Shown: positions 1 through 9,757 of the stretch, piece by piece
Numbering within the stretch: position 1 is the first letter of the stretch
Layout of the letters: each line of letters begins with the position of its first letter
Origin: CAWVSB01 sp046710535
GTDB taxonomy: Bacteria; Pseudomonadota; Gammaproteobacteria; Pseudomonadales; CAWVSB01
Length of the DNA stretch: 64,000 nucleotides
Assembly (NCBI GenBank): GCA_046710535.1
Contig: JBKEHH010000007.1
Coordinates: 62,001 to 126,000 of the forward strand
Direction of reading: 5' to 3'
Translations under genes and position numbers: made by a program
Notes under the pieces: generated by a model
Told to the model about the DNA's origin: nothing
Seen by the model: the letters and a program-made list of their open reading frames with translations, nothing else
Databases searched by the model: none

Positions 1-2079
1 CTAGGTCCAATTCAAGCGATCTATCATGCTCATGTGCAAAAGTATCAAACCACCCGTGGTTTAGTTGATAACACTGATCGAAATATTTGGTGTTTTTTAG
101 GTGACGGAGAATGTGATGAGCCTGAATCCTTAGGCGCGATTTCTTTAGCCGGTAGAGAGCAACTGGGTAATCTTATATTTGTGGTTAACTGTAATTTACA
201 GCGTTTAGACGGACCTGTGCGTGGCAATGGAAAAATTGTACAAGAGCTTGAAGGCGCATTTCGTGGCGCTGGTTGGAATGTAATTAAGGTCCTATGGGGG
301 CGCTTGTGGGATCCATTGTTAGAGCGTGACAAAACTGGTTTATTGCAAAAGCGCATGGACGAAGTGTGTGACGGCGAATTACAAAATTATAAAGCCAACG
401 GCGGCGCTTATACTCGCGAGCATTTCTTTGGTAAATACCCTGAGTTATTAGAACTCGTTAAAGATTTAAGCGATGACGACATTATGCGTTTGAATCGTGG
501 TGGACATGATCCTTACAAGGTTTATGCGGCTTACGCCCAAGCGGTAGAAAGTACTGAACAGCCTACGGTTATCTTGGCTCAAACAGTAAAAGGCTATGGT
601 ATGGGAGCGGCTGGTGAGGCGCAAAATGAAACTCACTCGTTGAAAAAGCTAGATATAGAAAGTTTAAAGGATTTTAGAGACCGCTTTGACATTCCAATCA
701 GCGATGATCAACTGCCAACTATGCCCTATTATCGCCCCGCGCCAGATAGCCCAGAAATGGTTTATATGCAGCGTAGCCGTCAGCGCTTAGGAGGCTATTT
801 ACCTAAGCGACAGGCCCATTCAATTAAGCTAGATACTCCGCCTTTAGATACATTTAAAGCGCAATTAAAAAGCAGCGGTAAGCGCGAACTATCAACTACC
901 ATGGCGTTTGTACGAATGCTGTCTACCTTGACTAAAGACAAGGCTATTGGCGCGAGTATTGTGCCTATTGTGCCGGATGAAGCGCGCACCTTTGGTATGG
1001 AAGGCATGTTTCGCCAACTTGGAATCTACTCGTCGGTTGGGCAGCGCTACAAACCCCATGATTCTGACAATTTAATGTATTACAAAGAGGACCAACAAGG
1101 ACAAATATTAGAAGAGGGGATTAACGAAGCGGGTGCAACATCGGCATGGATTGCTTGTGCTACCTCTTACAGTGTTAGTAACTCGCCGTTGATTCCATTC
1201 TACATTTTCTATTCTATGTTTGGCTTTCAGCGAGTAATGGACTTGCTTTGGGCGGCCGGTGACTCCCAAGCTCGAGGCTTTTTATTGGGTGCAACATCTG
1301 GCAGAACCACACTCAATGGAGAAGGCTTACAGCATCAAGATGGTCATAGTCATTTAATGGCACATATGATTCCTAACTGCGTGTCGTATGACCCTACTTA
1401 TGCTTACGAGCTAGCCATCATTATTCAGCATGGCTTAAAACGTATGTATCAAGATGATGAAAATTGTTTTTATTACATTACTTTGATGAATGAAAATTGG
1501 CATCACCCTGAAATGCCCATCGGTTGTGAAGAGGGCGTTATTAATGGCATGTATAAATTAACTGCCGCAGCAGAAGGCGCTAAGCACACTGTTCAATTAC
1601 TAGGTAGTGGTGCAATTTTAGGCGAGGTAATTGAAGCTGCAAAAATACTGCAAGACGATTACCACGTAGCTGCTGATATTTGGAGTATGACAAGTTTCAC
1701 TCAACTTATTCGCGATGCGCAAGAATGCGACCGTTGGAATCTATTACACCCAGAAGAGACTGCTAAGTCGCCATATATTACTCAGCAACTAGCTGTTGCT
1801 GACGGGCCTGTTATTGCCGCCTCCGATTATATAAAAACGTCTCTGTCGCAGTTAGCAATGTACATTCCGCTTCACTATTCCGTGCTAGGGACTGATGGTT
1901 TTGGGCGCAGTGATACTCGCGCCAAGCTGCGTCACTTCTTTGAAGTGGATAGATATTTCATTGTTATCTCAAGTTTAAAAGCGTTGGCTGATGAGGGTGA
2001 TATAGAGCCAGCGGTGGTTAGCCAAGCGATAGCTAAATTCAATATAGACCCTAATAAAATTAGTCCCATGCGAGCGTAA
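1..2079 (+). CDS. aceE: Pyruvate dehydrogenase E1 component, 5'-truncated by window edge
   Basis: Homodimeric E1 of the pyruvate dehydrogenase complex; decarboxylates pyruvate with thiamine diphosphate and acetylates the E2 lipoyl arm. The reading frame is open from base 1, so the N-terminal part (roughly 200 of about 890 residues in E. coli AceE) lies outside the window. The thiamine-diphosphate motif is visible near the start as GDGECDEPES followed about 30 residues on by NCNLQRLDGP. The C-terminal part carries the typical GATSGRTTLNGEGLQHQDGH stretch and ends in SPMRA. The aceF gene follows 30 bp downstream on the same strand, as in the usual aceEF operon; lpd is not in the window. Very sure. 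Confidence 0.97.
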   Translation, partial: LGPIQAIYHAHVQKYQTTRGLVDNTDRNIWCFLGDGECDEPESLGAISLAGREQLGNLIFVVNCNLQRLDGPVRGNGKIVQELEGAFRGAGWNVIKVLWGRLWDPLLERDKTGLLQKRMDEVCDGELQNYKANGGAYTREHFFGKYPELLELVKDLSDDDIMRLNRGGHDPYKVYAAYAQAVESTEQPTVILAQTVKGYGMGAAGEAQNETHSLKKLDIESLKDFRDRFDIPISDDQLPTMPYYRPAPDSPEMVYMQRSRQRLGGYLPKRQAHSIKLDTPPLDTFKAQLKSSGKRELSTTMAFVRMLSTLTKDKAIGASIVPIVPDEARTFGMEGMFRQLGIYSSVGQRYKPHDSDNLMYYKEDQQGQILEEGINEAGATSAWIACATSYSVSNSPLIPFYIFYSMFGFQRVMDLLWAAGDSQARGFLLGATSGRTTLNGEGLQHQDGHSHLMAHMIPNCVSYDPTYAYELAIIIQHGLKRMYQDDENCFYYITLMNENWHHPEMPIGCEEGVINGMYKLTAAAEGAKHTVQLLGSGAILGEVIEAAKILQDDYHVAADIWSMTSFTQLIRDAQECDRWNLLHPEETAKSPYITQQLAVADGPVIAASDYIKTSLSQLAMYIPLHYSVLGTDGFGRSDTRAKLRHFFEVDRYFIVISSLKALADEGDIEPAVVSQAIAKFNIDPNKISPMRA

Positions 2080-2109
2080 TTGGCTTGTAGTTAACGAAAG
2101 GATGTTGAG

Positions 2110-3762
2110 GTGAGTATAGAGACCATAAAAGTACCTGACATAGGTGGGGCAAGCGATGTCGACGTTATTGAAGTTAACGTTGCTGTCGGCGATATGGTTG
2201 ATGTTGAGCAAACATTAATTGTGCTGGAGACCGACAAAGCATCAATGGAAATTCCTTGTCCGCAAGCAGGTAAAGTAATCGCGGTGTTAGTCAAAGAAGG
2301 TGATAAAATTGATGAAGGCGCAGCAATTATTGAACTAGAAACTGTTGGCACTGATGATGCAAAAGTTGCGCAAGATGATAGTGCAACCACTGAGCAAGAT
2401 GATGGTGCAACCACTGAGCAAACTGAGATCCAAAGCGAGCAAGTACAGCAAGAGCAGATAGTTGAAAAAGAGCCAACAATAGATGATTCCCATAAAATTT
2501 TATTACCAGTAATTATTCCTGATATTAGCGGTGCAACTGATGTTGATGTAATCGAGGTTGCGGTTGCCGTTGGTTTTGAAGTGATTGAGGGCGATTCTTT
2601 AATCGTTTTAGAGACTGACAAAGCGTCGATGGAAATACCTGCACCAAGTGCGGGTAAAGTCACTGAGTTACAGGTTAAAGAAGGTGATAAGGTTAACGAA
2701 GGCGATTCAATTTTGGTGCTAGAGGTAATGCAATCTAGTAATACACCGTCGCAACCAATAGCCACCACTGAACAGAAAACTAAAACTATTGAGTCCACAG
2801 CTATCGCTGCCTCCGGCAGTGATCTCGTGAAAGCTGATGTTGAAACGATGACTTTAGAATCTTCCAGCGATGTTCACGCTGGACCTGCGGTAAGGAAAAT
2901 TGCCAGAGAGTTCGGGGTTGAGCTTGCCAAAGTGCCCAGTAGTGGGCCTAAAGGGCGAGTAATAAAAGAAGATGTACAAAAATATGTTAAGGCCGCATTG
3001 GATAACCCCGCCGCTAGCGGTGGTAGTGCTATTCCACCAGTGCCAGCTGTAGATTTTGCTAAATTTGGTCCGATCCATACAGAGGAAATGTCTAAGATTG
3101 CCAAGCTCACCGCTACCAATATGCAGCGTTCTTGGTTAAATGTACCGCACGTTACTCAACGCGATGAGGTTGATATTTCCGATCTTGAAGACTTTAGAAA
3201 GTCAATCAAAGAGGAGACGGCCAAAGATGGCATCAAAGTTACGCCTATCGCATTTATTATTAAGGCCTGCGCTGTTGCGTTAACGCGCCATCCTAAATTG
3301 GCATCGTCGTTGTCTGCCGATGGGGCAAACATTATTTATAAAGACTATATTCATATTGGTATGGCAGTTGCCACGCCCGCAGGGTTAGTTGTGCCAGTGA
3401 TAAGAGATGCGAACAAAAAATCTATTTATCAGTTATCAAAAGATATTGCTGAGCTGGCGAAAAAAGCGAAAGATCGCAAGTTGATGCCGACTGATATGCA
3501 GGGTGGCTGCTTTACTATCTCAAGTTTAGGTAATATCGGCGGTACTGGTTTTACGCCAATCGTTAACACTCCAGAGGTGGCAATTTTAGGGGTGTCTAAG
3601 GTGGCAATTAAGCCAGTATGGGATGGCAGTGATTTTGTGCCACGCCAAATTTTGCCCTTGTCGTTGTCCTATGACCATCGTGTAATTAACGGCGTCGATG
3701 GCGGACAATTTATGGCAGAATTAAACGCTCTACTAGGCGATGTAAGGCGCCTGGTGTTGTAA
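2110..3762 (+). CDS. aceF: Dihydrolipoyllysine acetyltransferase (PDH E2), two lipoyl domains
   Basis: E2 core of pyruvate dehydrogenase; takes the acetyl group from E1 and passes it to CoA. 550 residues starting at GTG, preceded by AAAGGA and TGAGG. Two lipoyl domains (about 3-76 and 135-208) each carry the lipoylation motif ETDKASMEIP, joined by acidic Gln/Thr-rich linkers. A peripheral-subunit-binding domain follows (around 258-297, with GPAVRKIAREFGV and GPKGRVIKEDV). The C-terminal catalytic domain has the DHRVINGVDG motif with its catalytic His and Asp. E. coli AceF has three lipoyl domains; two are common in other gammaproteobacteria. Cotranscribed with aceE. Confidence 0.97.
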   Translation: MSIETIKVPDIGGASDVDVIEVNVAVGDMVDVEQTLIVLETDKASMEIPCPQAGKVIAVLVKEGDKIDEGAAIIELETVGTDDAKVAQDDSATTEQDDGATTEQTEIQSEQVQQEQIVEKEPTIDDSHKILLPVIIPDISGATDVDVIEVAVAVGFEVIEGDSLIVLETDKASMEIPAPSAGKVTELQVKEGDKVNEGDSILVLEVMQSSNTPSQPIATTEQKTKTIESTAIAASGSDLVKADVETMTLESSSDVHAGPAVRKIAREFGVELAKVPSSGPKGRVIKEDVQKYVKAALDNPAASGGSAIPPVPAVDFAKFGPIHTEEMSKIAKLTATNMQRSWLNVPHVTQRDEVDISDLEDFRKSIKEETAKDGIKVTPIAFIIKACAVALTRHPKLASSLSADGANIIYKDYIHIGMAVATPAGLVVPVIRDANKKSIYQLSKDIAELAKKAKDRKLMPTDMQGGCFTISSLGNIGGTGFTPIVNTPEVAILGVSKVAIKPVWDGSDFVPRQILPLSLSYDHRVINGVDGGQFMAELNALLGDVRRLVL

Positions 3763-3799
3763 GCGGCAAATAGTTGCCGCGCTGATACTTGGATTAGTT

Positions 3800-4603
3800 A
3801 TGAGCGGTAACATTAAGTTAGCGATAAATGACGGCGTAGCGCTGATCACCTTCGATCGCAGCGATTCTTTTAATACCTTTACTCACTCTATGATGACTGA
3901 GCTTGGTGATGCTTATCAACAATGCGATAGCAATGACGAAGTGCGAGTCATTGTTACTACCGGAGCTGGTAAAGCCTACTGCGCGGGGGCAGATTTAAGT
4001 CAAGGCGCTGCCACCTTTGATACTCAGGATGATATGACTTTTAGCTCTTGTCCATTGTCGTTTCAAGCTTGGCAAGTGCGTAAGCCAGTTATCGCAGCCT
4101 GTAATGGTCATGCTGTTGGAGTTGGTTTAGGCATTGCGATGCAAAGCGATATCAGGTTTTTTGCTGAGCAAGGAAAATATGGGTTTGTGCAAGCACGCCG
4201 TGGCGTTGTTGCAGATTTTGGCGTGCATCACATTTTACCTCGTCTGGTAGGTACTGAAATTGCATTAGAAATGATTCTATCTGCTCGTCGTTATAGCGGA
4301 CTCGAAGCAGTAGCTCTTGGTTTAGCTCGGCAAGCGTTGCCATCTGAGCAGGTGCTAGCGGCTGCTATGGCCTTGGCCGCAGAGATAGCTGAGCAATGCT
4401 CACCCTTGGTAACCGGTATGGCTAAAAAGCTGATATGGGATGGATTGGGCCAATCTTTAGATCAGGCTATAAATGCTGAGACGAAGGCCCTCCATTACTC
4501 TATGGGACGCGTTGATGCTATTGAAGGTGTTAGCGCCTATATTGAAAAGCGTTTGCCCCATTGGCAGGGAAACATTGGTAAAGACTGGCCTGAGTGGTTA
4601 TAA
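3800..4603 (+). CDS. Enoyl-CoA hydratase/isomerase (crotonase) family protein
   Basis: 267 residues with the crotonase fold. AGKAYCAGADLSQG forms the first part of the CoA-binding oxyanion hole and GHAVGVGLGIAMQSD the second; the following segment GKYGFVQARRGVVADFG holds the usual position of the catalytic acidic residues, where only Asp is evident. This favours an isomerase or a divergent hydratase over a classical two-Glu hydratase (inference). It lies 37 bp behind aceF, with ATG at 3800. Substrate cannot be told from sequence; a role in fatty-acid or terpenoid beta-oxidation is likely from the neighbourhood of other acyl-CoA enzymes. Confidence 0.88.
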   Translation: MSGNIKLAINDGVALITFDRSDSFNTFTHSMMTELGDAYQQCDSNDEVRVIVTTGAGKAYCAGADLSQGAATFDTQDDMTFSSCPLSFQAWQVRKPVIAACNGHAVGVGLGIAMQSDIRFFAEQGKYGFVQARRGVVADFGVHHILPRLVGTEIALEMILSARRYSGLEAVALGLARQALPSEQVLAAAMALAAEIAEQCSPLVTGMAKKLIWDGLGQSLDQAINAETKALHYSMGRVDAIEGVSAYIEKRLPHWQGNIGKDWPEWL

Positions 4604-4682
4604 AATAAACGATTTTTTTGTCCTTATTAGAATCTATCTTCTAGTCTAATTGGCTATAATTTTTATTTTTGGAATCAGCCTT

Positions 4683-5981
4683 ATGGCACCGCGCAAATTA
4701 TCACCTCTTTCTGGAGAGTCATCATTGACTAAAGCTTCGCTAGGCCTAAAAGGCGGTATGCGGATGGCTCAAACCTTAGGCAAGGTTTATCCGCAGGCGT
4801 TAAAGCTGTTGCTAGGCTGGCGCAAGCCGACAGCCAAAGAAGTACGCGAGTTATTTGAATCTTTAGGTGTAACCTATATAAAGTTTGGTCAGCTTATTGC
4901 TAGCTCGCCATCTATTTTCCCTAAAGAATATGTCGATGAATTTCAAACCTGCTTAGACCAAACAACGTCGGTGCCGTTTTATCAGATCAGAGAGATTGTT
5001 GAGGCAGAGTTAGGCAAGCCTTTGGATGCAGTGTATTCGTCGTTTGAATATAAGCCATTAGCCTCAGCCTCTATTGCGCAAGTGCATGCGGCAACCTTAA
5101 TAACTGGCGAAGATGTAGTCGTTAAAGTACAAAAGCCTGGCGTCGAGACCATTGTGACAACGGATATGAATGCGGTATTTCTAATGACCCGCTTAATGGA
5201 AATTATTGTTCCAAAAATGGATAAAGATTCGATTAGCGGCTTGGTGTCTGAGCTGTATCAAGCGATGATTGATGAATGCGATTTCGAAAAAGAGGCGAAT
5301 AACCTCCGTCAGTTTGATGCATTTTTAACCCGCACGGGAAATCCGTATGTGATTGTACCTAAACCTTATGCCAAGGCGACTAGCAAGCGGGTATTAACGA
5401 TGGAGCGTTTATATGGGGTGGCATTAACCAACGATGATGCACTTAAAAAATGTAAGTCTGATCCAGCGGCGTCGCTATTTAATGCACTCAACACTTGGTT
5501 TGCAAGCCTGGATCAATGTGATTTTTTCCATGCAGATTTACATAGTGGTAATATTTTATTACTCGATGATGGTCGCATTGGTTTTATTGATTTTGGTATG
5601 GTGGGGCGTATACCGCCCAAAGCATGGAAGGCGATGACCGAGTTTTTTGCTGCAATTAGCAATCAGGATTACAAGCTAATGGCAGAGTCGATGGTAGCGG
5701 TAGGAATGACTAAAATCGATGTCAACATTACTGCTTTGGCCAGTGACATAGAGAATTTGTTCGCGCCACAATTTGAAATGATGAATGAGAACAGTGGACC
5801 AAGTGACGATGTTGAGAAACTACTCAGTGAGCTTGGTGCAGTTGCTAATAACTACGGTATTCGGTTTCCGCGGGCATTTACTTTAGTAGTTAAACAGTTT
5901 TTATATTTTGACCGATATATGCAAATACTAGCCCCTGGGCACAATGTTTTTAATGATGACAGGATTGATTTGTTACAGTAA
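4683..5981 (+). CDS. ABC1/UbiB-family atypical kinase, copy 1
   Basis: About 432 residues. The open frame reaches back to a TTG at 4650, but ATG 4683 with GGA nearby upstream fits better. Family signatures are clear: KFGQLIASSPSIFP (KxGQ motif), the Ala-rich loop LASASIAQVHAA, VVVKVQKPGVE with the ATP-binding Lys, FHADLHSGNILL (catalytic loop) and IGFIDFGMVG (DFG metal-binding motif). ABC1 proteins (UbiB, Coq8) act as ATPases that support ubiquinone biosynthesis or lipid metabolism at the membrane. The usual C-terminal transmembrane pair of UbiB is not evident, so this is a UbiB-like paralogue rather than UbiB itself. A second ABC1 gene lies 1.5 kb downstream. Confidence 0.88.
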   Translation: MAPRKLSPLSGESSLTKASLGLKGGMRMAQTLGKVYPQALKLLLGWRKPTAKEVRELFESLGVTYIKFGQLIASSPSIFPKEYVDEFQTCLDQTTSVPFYQIREIVEAELGKPLDAVYSSFEYKPLASASIAQVHAATLITGEDVVVKVQKPGVETIVTTDMNAVFLMTRLMEIIVPKMDKDSISGLVSELYQAMIDECDFEKEANNLRQFDAFLTRTGNPYVIVPKPYAKATSKRVLTMERLYGVALTNDDALKKCKSDPAASLFNALNTWFASLDQCDFFHADLHSGNILLLDDGRIGFIDFGMVGRIPPKAWKAMTEFFAAISNQDYKLMAESMVAVGMTKIDVNITALASDIENLFAPQFEMMNENSGPSDDVEKLLSELGAVANNYGIRFPRAFTLVVKQFLYFDRYMQILAPGHNVFNDDRIDLLQ

Positions 5982-6077
5982 TCTTAAATTATTAGTTTGT
6001 TAAGTGGCTGGGTTAACTCGGCTTTTTATTGTTAGTCATAAATAGTATTTGCCTTGCGCAATTTACAGGATAATCAT

Positions 6078-6746
6078 ATGTTAAAGCTCTACGGTTTTGC
6101 CTCTAGTAATTACTTCAATATAGTTAAGCACGCTTTGCTGTACAAAGAGATTGGGTTCGAAGAGGTGAAAAGTTATCCCGGCGCTAGCGCTGAGTATTTG
6201 CAAAAAAGCCCGCTAGGTAAAGTACCTTGTATAGAAACGGAACATGGTTTTTTATCGGAAACAACGGCGATACTTGATTACTTGGAAGAGACTTACCCAC
6301 AAAAGCCACTCTATCCAACGGATGCTTTTGCTAAAGCCAAAGTTAAAGAGCTGATGAAAATAGGTGAGCTCTATTTAGAGCTGTCGGCCAGAACTTTACT
6401 ACCTGCTGTGTTAATGCGTTTTGACAGCACTGATGAGCAAAAACGCGATGCCAAATTCGTATTAAACAAGGGTGTCAAAGCTATGTCTCAAATAGCCAGC
6501 TTTAACCCATATATTGCTGGCAGCGAGATGACAATGGCGGATATTTATATGCGCCAAGTGATGTCGGTAACCGCCATGGTTTGCCGCAGCGCTTTTAAAT
6601 GGGATATAGCGGCTGATATTACAACCATGCCAGCATGGCTTGCGATGATGAATGAAATGGCTATCAGCCAACAGATAGATGCTGACAAAGCAGAAGATTT
6701 ACCAGTATTTGGTGCTCATATGATGGCGTTAGCTAAAAGCAAGTAG
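6078..6746 (+). CDS. Glutathione S-transferase family protein
   Basis: 222 residues. ATG 6078 is preceded by ACAGGA at good spacing, so the further TTG in frame (6054) is not used. The N-terminal thioredoxin-like domain starts LKLYGFASSNYFN and includes the cis-Pro glutathione-binding segment GKVPCIE and SETTAILDYLEE; an all-helical C-terminal domain follows. A Ser or Asn in the SSNYFN segment would be the thiolate-stabilising residue. It sits between two ABC1 kinase genes, on the same strand. Substrate unknown. Confidence 0.85.
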   Translation: MLKLYGFASSNYFNIVKHALLYKEIGFEEVKSYPGASAEYLQKSPLGKVPCIETEHGFLSETTAILDYLEETYPQKPLYPTDAFAKAKVKELMKIGELYLELSARTLLPAVLMRFDSTDEQKRDAKFVLNKGVKAMSQIASFNPYIAGSEMTMADIYMRQVMSVTAMVCRSAFKWDIAADITTMPAWLAMMNEMAISQQIDADKAEDLPVFGAHMMALAKSK

Positions 6747-6751
6747 CGCGG

Positions 6752-7399
6752 TTAAACGCTTTGCCCATGCAGGTTTTTATTGGCCAAAATTTCCACCCCG
6801 GTATTGTCATTGTTGGCCGCTCTGATGAGCGCGCCAGCCACATCAGCCCCTTGTACTGATCTAATCGCTTTTGGCATTAGTGGAGTGACAATACTAAATA
6901 CTGACTCCCCAAGGCGAAATTCGTCTCTGTTGCCAAGTAGCAGAGAGGGCTGGGCTATTGCAACATGTTGATAGTTGCTTTGTTTTAAAAAGTTTTCGAC
7001 GGCGCCCTTATAATGAGAGTATTTAGACAGCGAACCTTCTTTTGCCCCTATAGCCGATACTAGGCCATAAAAACTCGCAGCAGCGGTTAAGCCTGCCTTG
7101 GCCAAATTAATTGGATATTCCATGTCAATTTTTTGATACATGGACTTAGAAGGGGTCTTCTTAGCGGTTGTACCTAAAGCGCAGTAAACCTCATCAATTT
7201 TGTACTCGGCTAACTCTTGCTCCAACTGGTCAAAGTCAATAACCATGACGCTAACCTTTTTATCATCGGCCCAGTCGGCAGATAGCTGGCTGCGACATAA
7301 GGCGATAACCTTGTCATAGCTTGAATGACTGCAAAGCTGGCGCACTATGTGCCCGCCAACAAGCCCTGTACTGCCTGCTACTAATGCTGTTTTTCCCAT
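6752..7399 (-). CDS. NAD(P)-binding Rossmann protein, TIP30/HTATIP2-like atypical SDR
   Basis: 215 residues beginning MGKTALVAGSTGLVGGH, a glycine-rich NAD(P)-binding loop (GSTGLVG) typical of atypical short-chain dehydrogenases. A central VYCALGTTAKKTPS segment and YSHYKGAVENFLK (YxxxK pair) support an oxidoreductase-like fold. Proteins of this group include YwnB-like and TIP30-like members; the reaction is generally not known. Convergent with the GST gene (5 bp between stops). Confidence 0.75.
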   Translation of the reverse strand: MGKTALVAGSTGLVGGHIVRQLCSHSSYDKVIALCRSQLSADWADDKKVSVMVIDFDQLEQELAEYKIDEVYCALGTTAKKTPSKSMYQKIDMEYPINLAKAGLTAAASFYGLVSAIGAKEGSLSKYSHYKGAVENFLKQSNYQHVAIAQPSLLLGNRDEFRLGESVFSIVTPLMPKAIRSVQGADVAGALIRAANNDNTGVEILANKNLHGQSV

Positions 7400-7500
7400 T
7401 GTCGTTCTGCCTCATTGAATATGTATCGATTATAGCTAGTTAGCGGTGTTAAAACAGTTGCTTGGCTAGTAAAATTGTAAGTTCATGTTAAGAGCAGCAT

Positions 7501-8877
7501 ATGAAAGAAAAGCTAACTAGGATAAAAAGTAAACGACTTGAACGTCGTCTGTCGGTATCTATTGCTGGGCTCAGAGCCGGCGGGGCGATTGCTTTAGGTC
7601 GCTCCACTGACTGGCTATTGAAAGCCGACGAGCGCAAAAGTAAGCGTAAAGTTGTGCTTGCCAAAGAAGCCAAGCGCTTTGCCAGTGAGTTAGGCAAGCT
7701 CAAAGGAAGTTATGTCAAAATTGGCCAAATGTTGGCGCTGTTTGGCGAGCATTTATTACCTAAAGAATTGACCGCAGCGCTCCATGAGTTAGAGCATCAA
7801 ACTGTGGCTCTAGACTGGCCTATTATTGAAACAGCTCTGACGGAAGAGTTGGGTGATATTTTAGGTGAGCTAATGATTGAACCAGAGCCTTTGGCTTGCG
7901 CATCGATTGGTCAGGTTCATCGCGCTAAAATCATTGCTACCGGTGAAGAAATTTGCCTCAAGGTTCAGTATCCCGGCGTCGAGGAAACCATCGACTCTGA
8001 TTTCTCCGATGTGGTGGCGATGCTTAAATTGGCGAATTGGCTGAAAACTAGCCGTAATTTAGATTTATTACTGGAAGATATTCGCAAGCTATTACATGAA
8101 GAAACTGACTATCAGCGCGAAGCAGTGATGACAGTCAATATGGCTAATTTACTTAAAGGCGATAAGCGCTTCCAAGTGCCGGCAGTGCATCAGCGCTTCA
8201 GTACCAAGAAAATTATCGCTTTAGAGTTTATTGAAGGCTTTGAGGTGACTGCTAGCAATGTACAAGAACTGCCATTGGCTAGGCGTAACAAGTTAGCCAA
8301 AGCTATGCTCGACCTGTTGATGAAAGAAATATTTGAATGGGGGGTGTTGCAAACAGATCCCAATTTCGGCAATTATCGTATTAAGAGTTCAAGTAAAAGT
8401 GACAAGTTGGTATTGCTAGACTTTGGCGCAGTAAGAGCGTTTGATAATTCATTTTTAAACCCTTTGCGTGCCACAATTACTGGTGCCTATCACAACGATA
8501 AAGCGGCAGTAGTGCAGGGTGTTATCGATTTAAAATGTATTGATGGATGCCACCCTAAAAGTGTGCAGGAGTCATTTGCAGAATTTTGCATGGGTTTGCT
8601 TGAGCCACTGCGAGAGGATTTTGATGGTGTCAGTTCGGACTGGATTAACGAGCAGGGTGAATATTGCTGGGCTAAGTCGACATTAATTAGGCGCGCTGCC
8701 AAGCAAGCAGCTAAGTCGTCATTTAGCCTTCACTTTACCGTTCCACCGCAAGAGTTTGCATTAATTGCCCGTAAGCTTACTGGCGTTTTCACTTTTATAG
8801 TGGTGCTCGATGCCGAATTTAATGGCCACGATATTCTTAAAAGTTATGTAGATAATTGGGAGCAAAATTCCTACTAG
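7501..8877 (+). CDS. ABC1-family atypical kinase, copy 2
   Basis: 458 residues, ATG 7501 after AAGAGC. ABC1 motifs: YVKIGQMLALFGEHLLP (KxGQ), LACASIGQVHRAK (Ala-rich loop), ICLKVQYPGVE, LQTDPNFGNYRI in the catalytic loop and VLLDFGAVRAF (DFG). The catalytic-loop His-Ala-Asp seen in copy 1 is replaced by Gln-Thr-Asp, so copies 1 and 2 belong to different subfamilies and are not a recent duplication. Probably cytosolic or peripheral on the membrane; function in quinone or lipid metabolism is inference from the family. Confidence 0.85.
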   Translation: MKEKLTRIKSKRLERRLSVSIAGLRAGGAIALGRSTDWLLKADERKSKRKVVLAKEAKRFASELGKLKGSYVKIGQMLALFGEHLLPKELTAALHELEHQTVALDWPIIETALTEELGDILGELMIEPEPLACASIGQVHRAKIIATGEEICLKVQYPGVEETIDSDFSDVVAMLKLANWLKTSRNLDLLLEDIRKLLHEETDYQREAVMTVNMANLLKGDKRFQVPAVHQRFSTKKIIALEFIEGFEVTASNVQELPLARRNKLAKAMLDLLMKEIFEWGVLQTDPNFGNYRIKSSSKSDKLVLLDFGAVRAFDNSFLNPLRATITGAYHNDKAAVVQGVIDLKCIDGCHPKSVQESFAEFCMGLLEPLREDFDGVSSDWINEQGEYCWAKSTLIRRAAKQAAKSSFSLHFTVPPQEFALIARKLTGVFTFIVVLDAEFNGHDILKSYVDNWEQNSY

Positions 8878-8932
8878 TCGAACTATTTAGCGTTAATAAG
8901 CTCTAATTGAAAAATAATATCAGACCAAGCCA

Positions 8933-9667
8933 ATGATTTTTCGCTTATGTGCTGTCAGTCTACTGCTGTTACTTAGCGCTGTTACTTATAGTGTTGAGTT
9001 TAAAAGTGGCGATAAGCAAGTTCAACTAATTGAGCTATATACCTCTGAGGGTTGCAGTAGTTGCCCTCCAGCAGATAATTTTTTAACTACGTTTTTAGAT
9101 GATCCTACTTTATGGCACAGTCGAATACCGATAGCCATTCATGTCGATTACTGGGACTACATCGGTTGGCAGGATCGCTTTGCTTCAAAAGAAAACTCTG
9201 CACGCCAGCGACTACATGCGCAACAAGGCAATGTATCTCAGGTCTATACGCCGGGTTTTATTGTCTCTGGTGAAGAATGGCGCAGCTGGTTTTTAGGTGA
9301 TAGAACAATTCCGACCTCGCGCGCTTAACCTGGAGAATTACTGTTAAGCGTTGATGATAAATCGTTTAATGCCAGTTTCTCTCCCATTAAAAATGTTGGC
9401 AGTAAATTAGAACTGCATCTGGCACTGCTCGGTTTCGGTCTGGTTAATGACATAGACGCTGGCGAAAATCACGGCCGCAAGCTCGCGCATAACTTTGTTA
9501 AATTAAGCGAAACCGTTGTTATTAGTCGAGACCAATCATGGCAGGGTGAATTGCCAAGCATTCCACAAAATATGCAAGATTATAAGCAATTGGCAGTGGT
9601 TGCTTGGGTCAACAGCGTAAAAAATATTAAATCAATACAGGCAACTGGTGGCTGGCTAGAAAACTAA
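8933..9667 (+). pseudogene. DUF1223 thioredoxin-like secreted protein with an in-frame stop
   Basis: N-terminal signal peptide (FRLCAVSLLLLLSAV), then VQLIELYTSEGCSSCPP with the CxxC-like pair typical of DUF1223, and HVDYWDYIGW. The frame stops at TAA 9326-9328 after VSGEEWRSWFLGDR, but the same frame continues without a shift through PGELLLSVDDKSF to a natural stop at 9667, matching the second half of the family. A single substitution therefore splits an otherwise complete gene of 245 codons. Function of DUF1223 is unknown; a periplasmic redox role is suggested by the fold. Confidence 0.8.
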
Positions 9668-9757
9668 GCTCCCCATGACGCTAAGTTAGCGTTTTGATCT
9701 TGTGCTGATGGGTGTTGTTTTGTATGTTGTAGCATTGAAATTCATCCGGAGAAAACT

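Noticed and set aside
2091..2798. Long Ser/Thr-rich minus-strand frame opposite aceF
   Set aside because: Mirror of the repetitive lipoyl domains and linkers; no start signal and aceF is certain.
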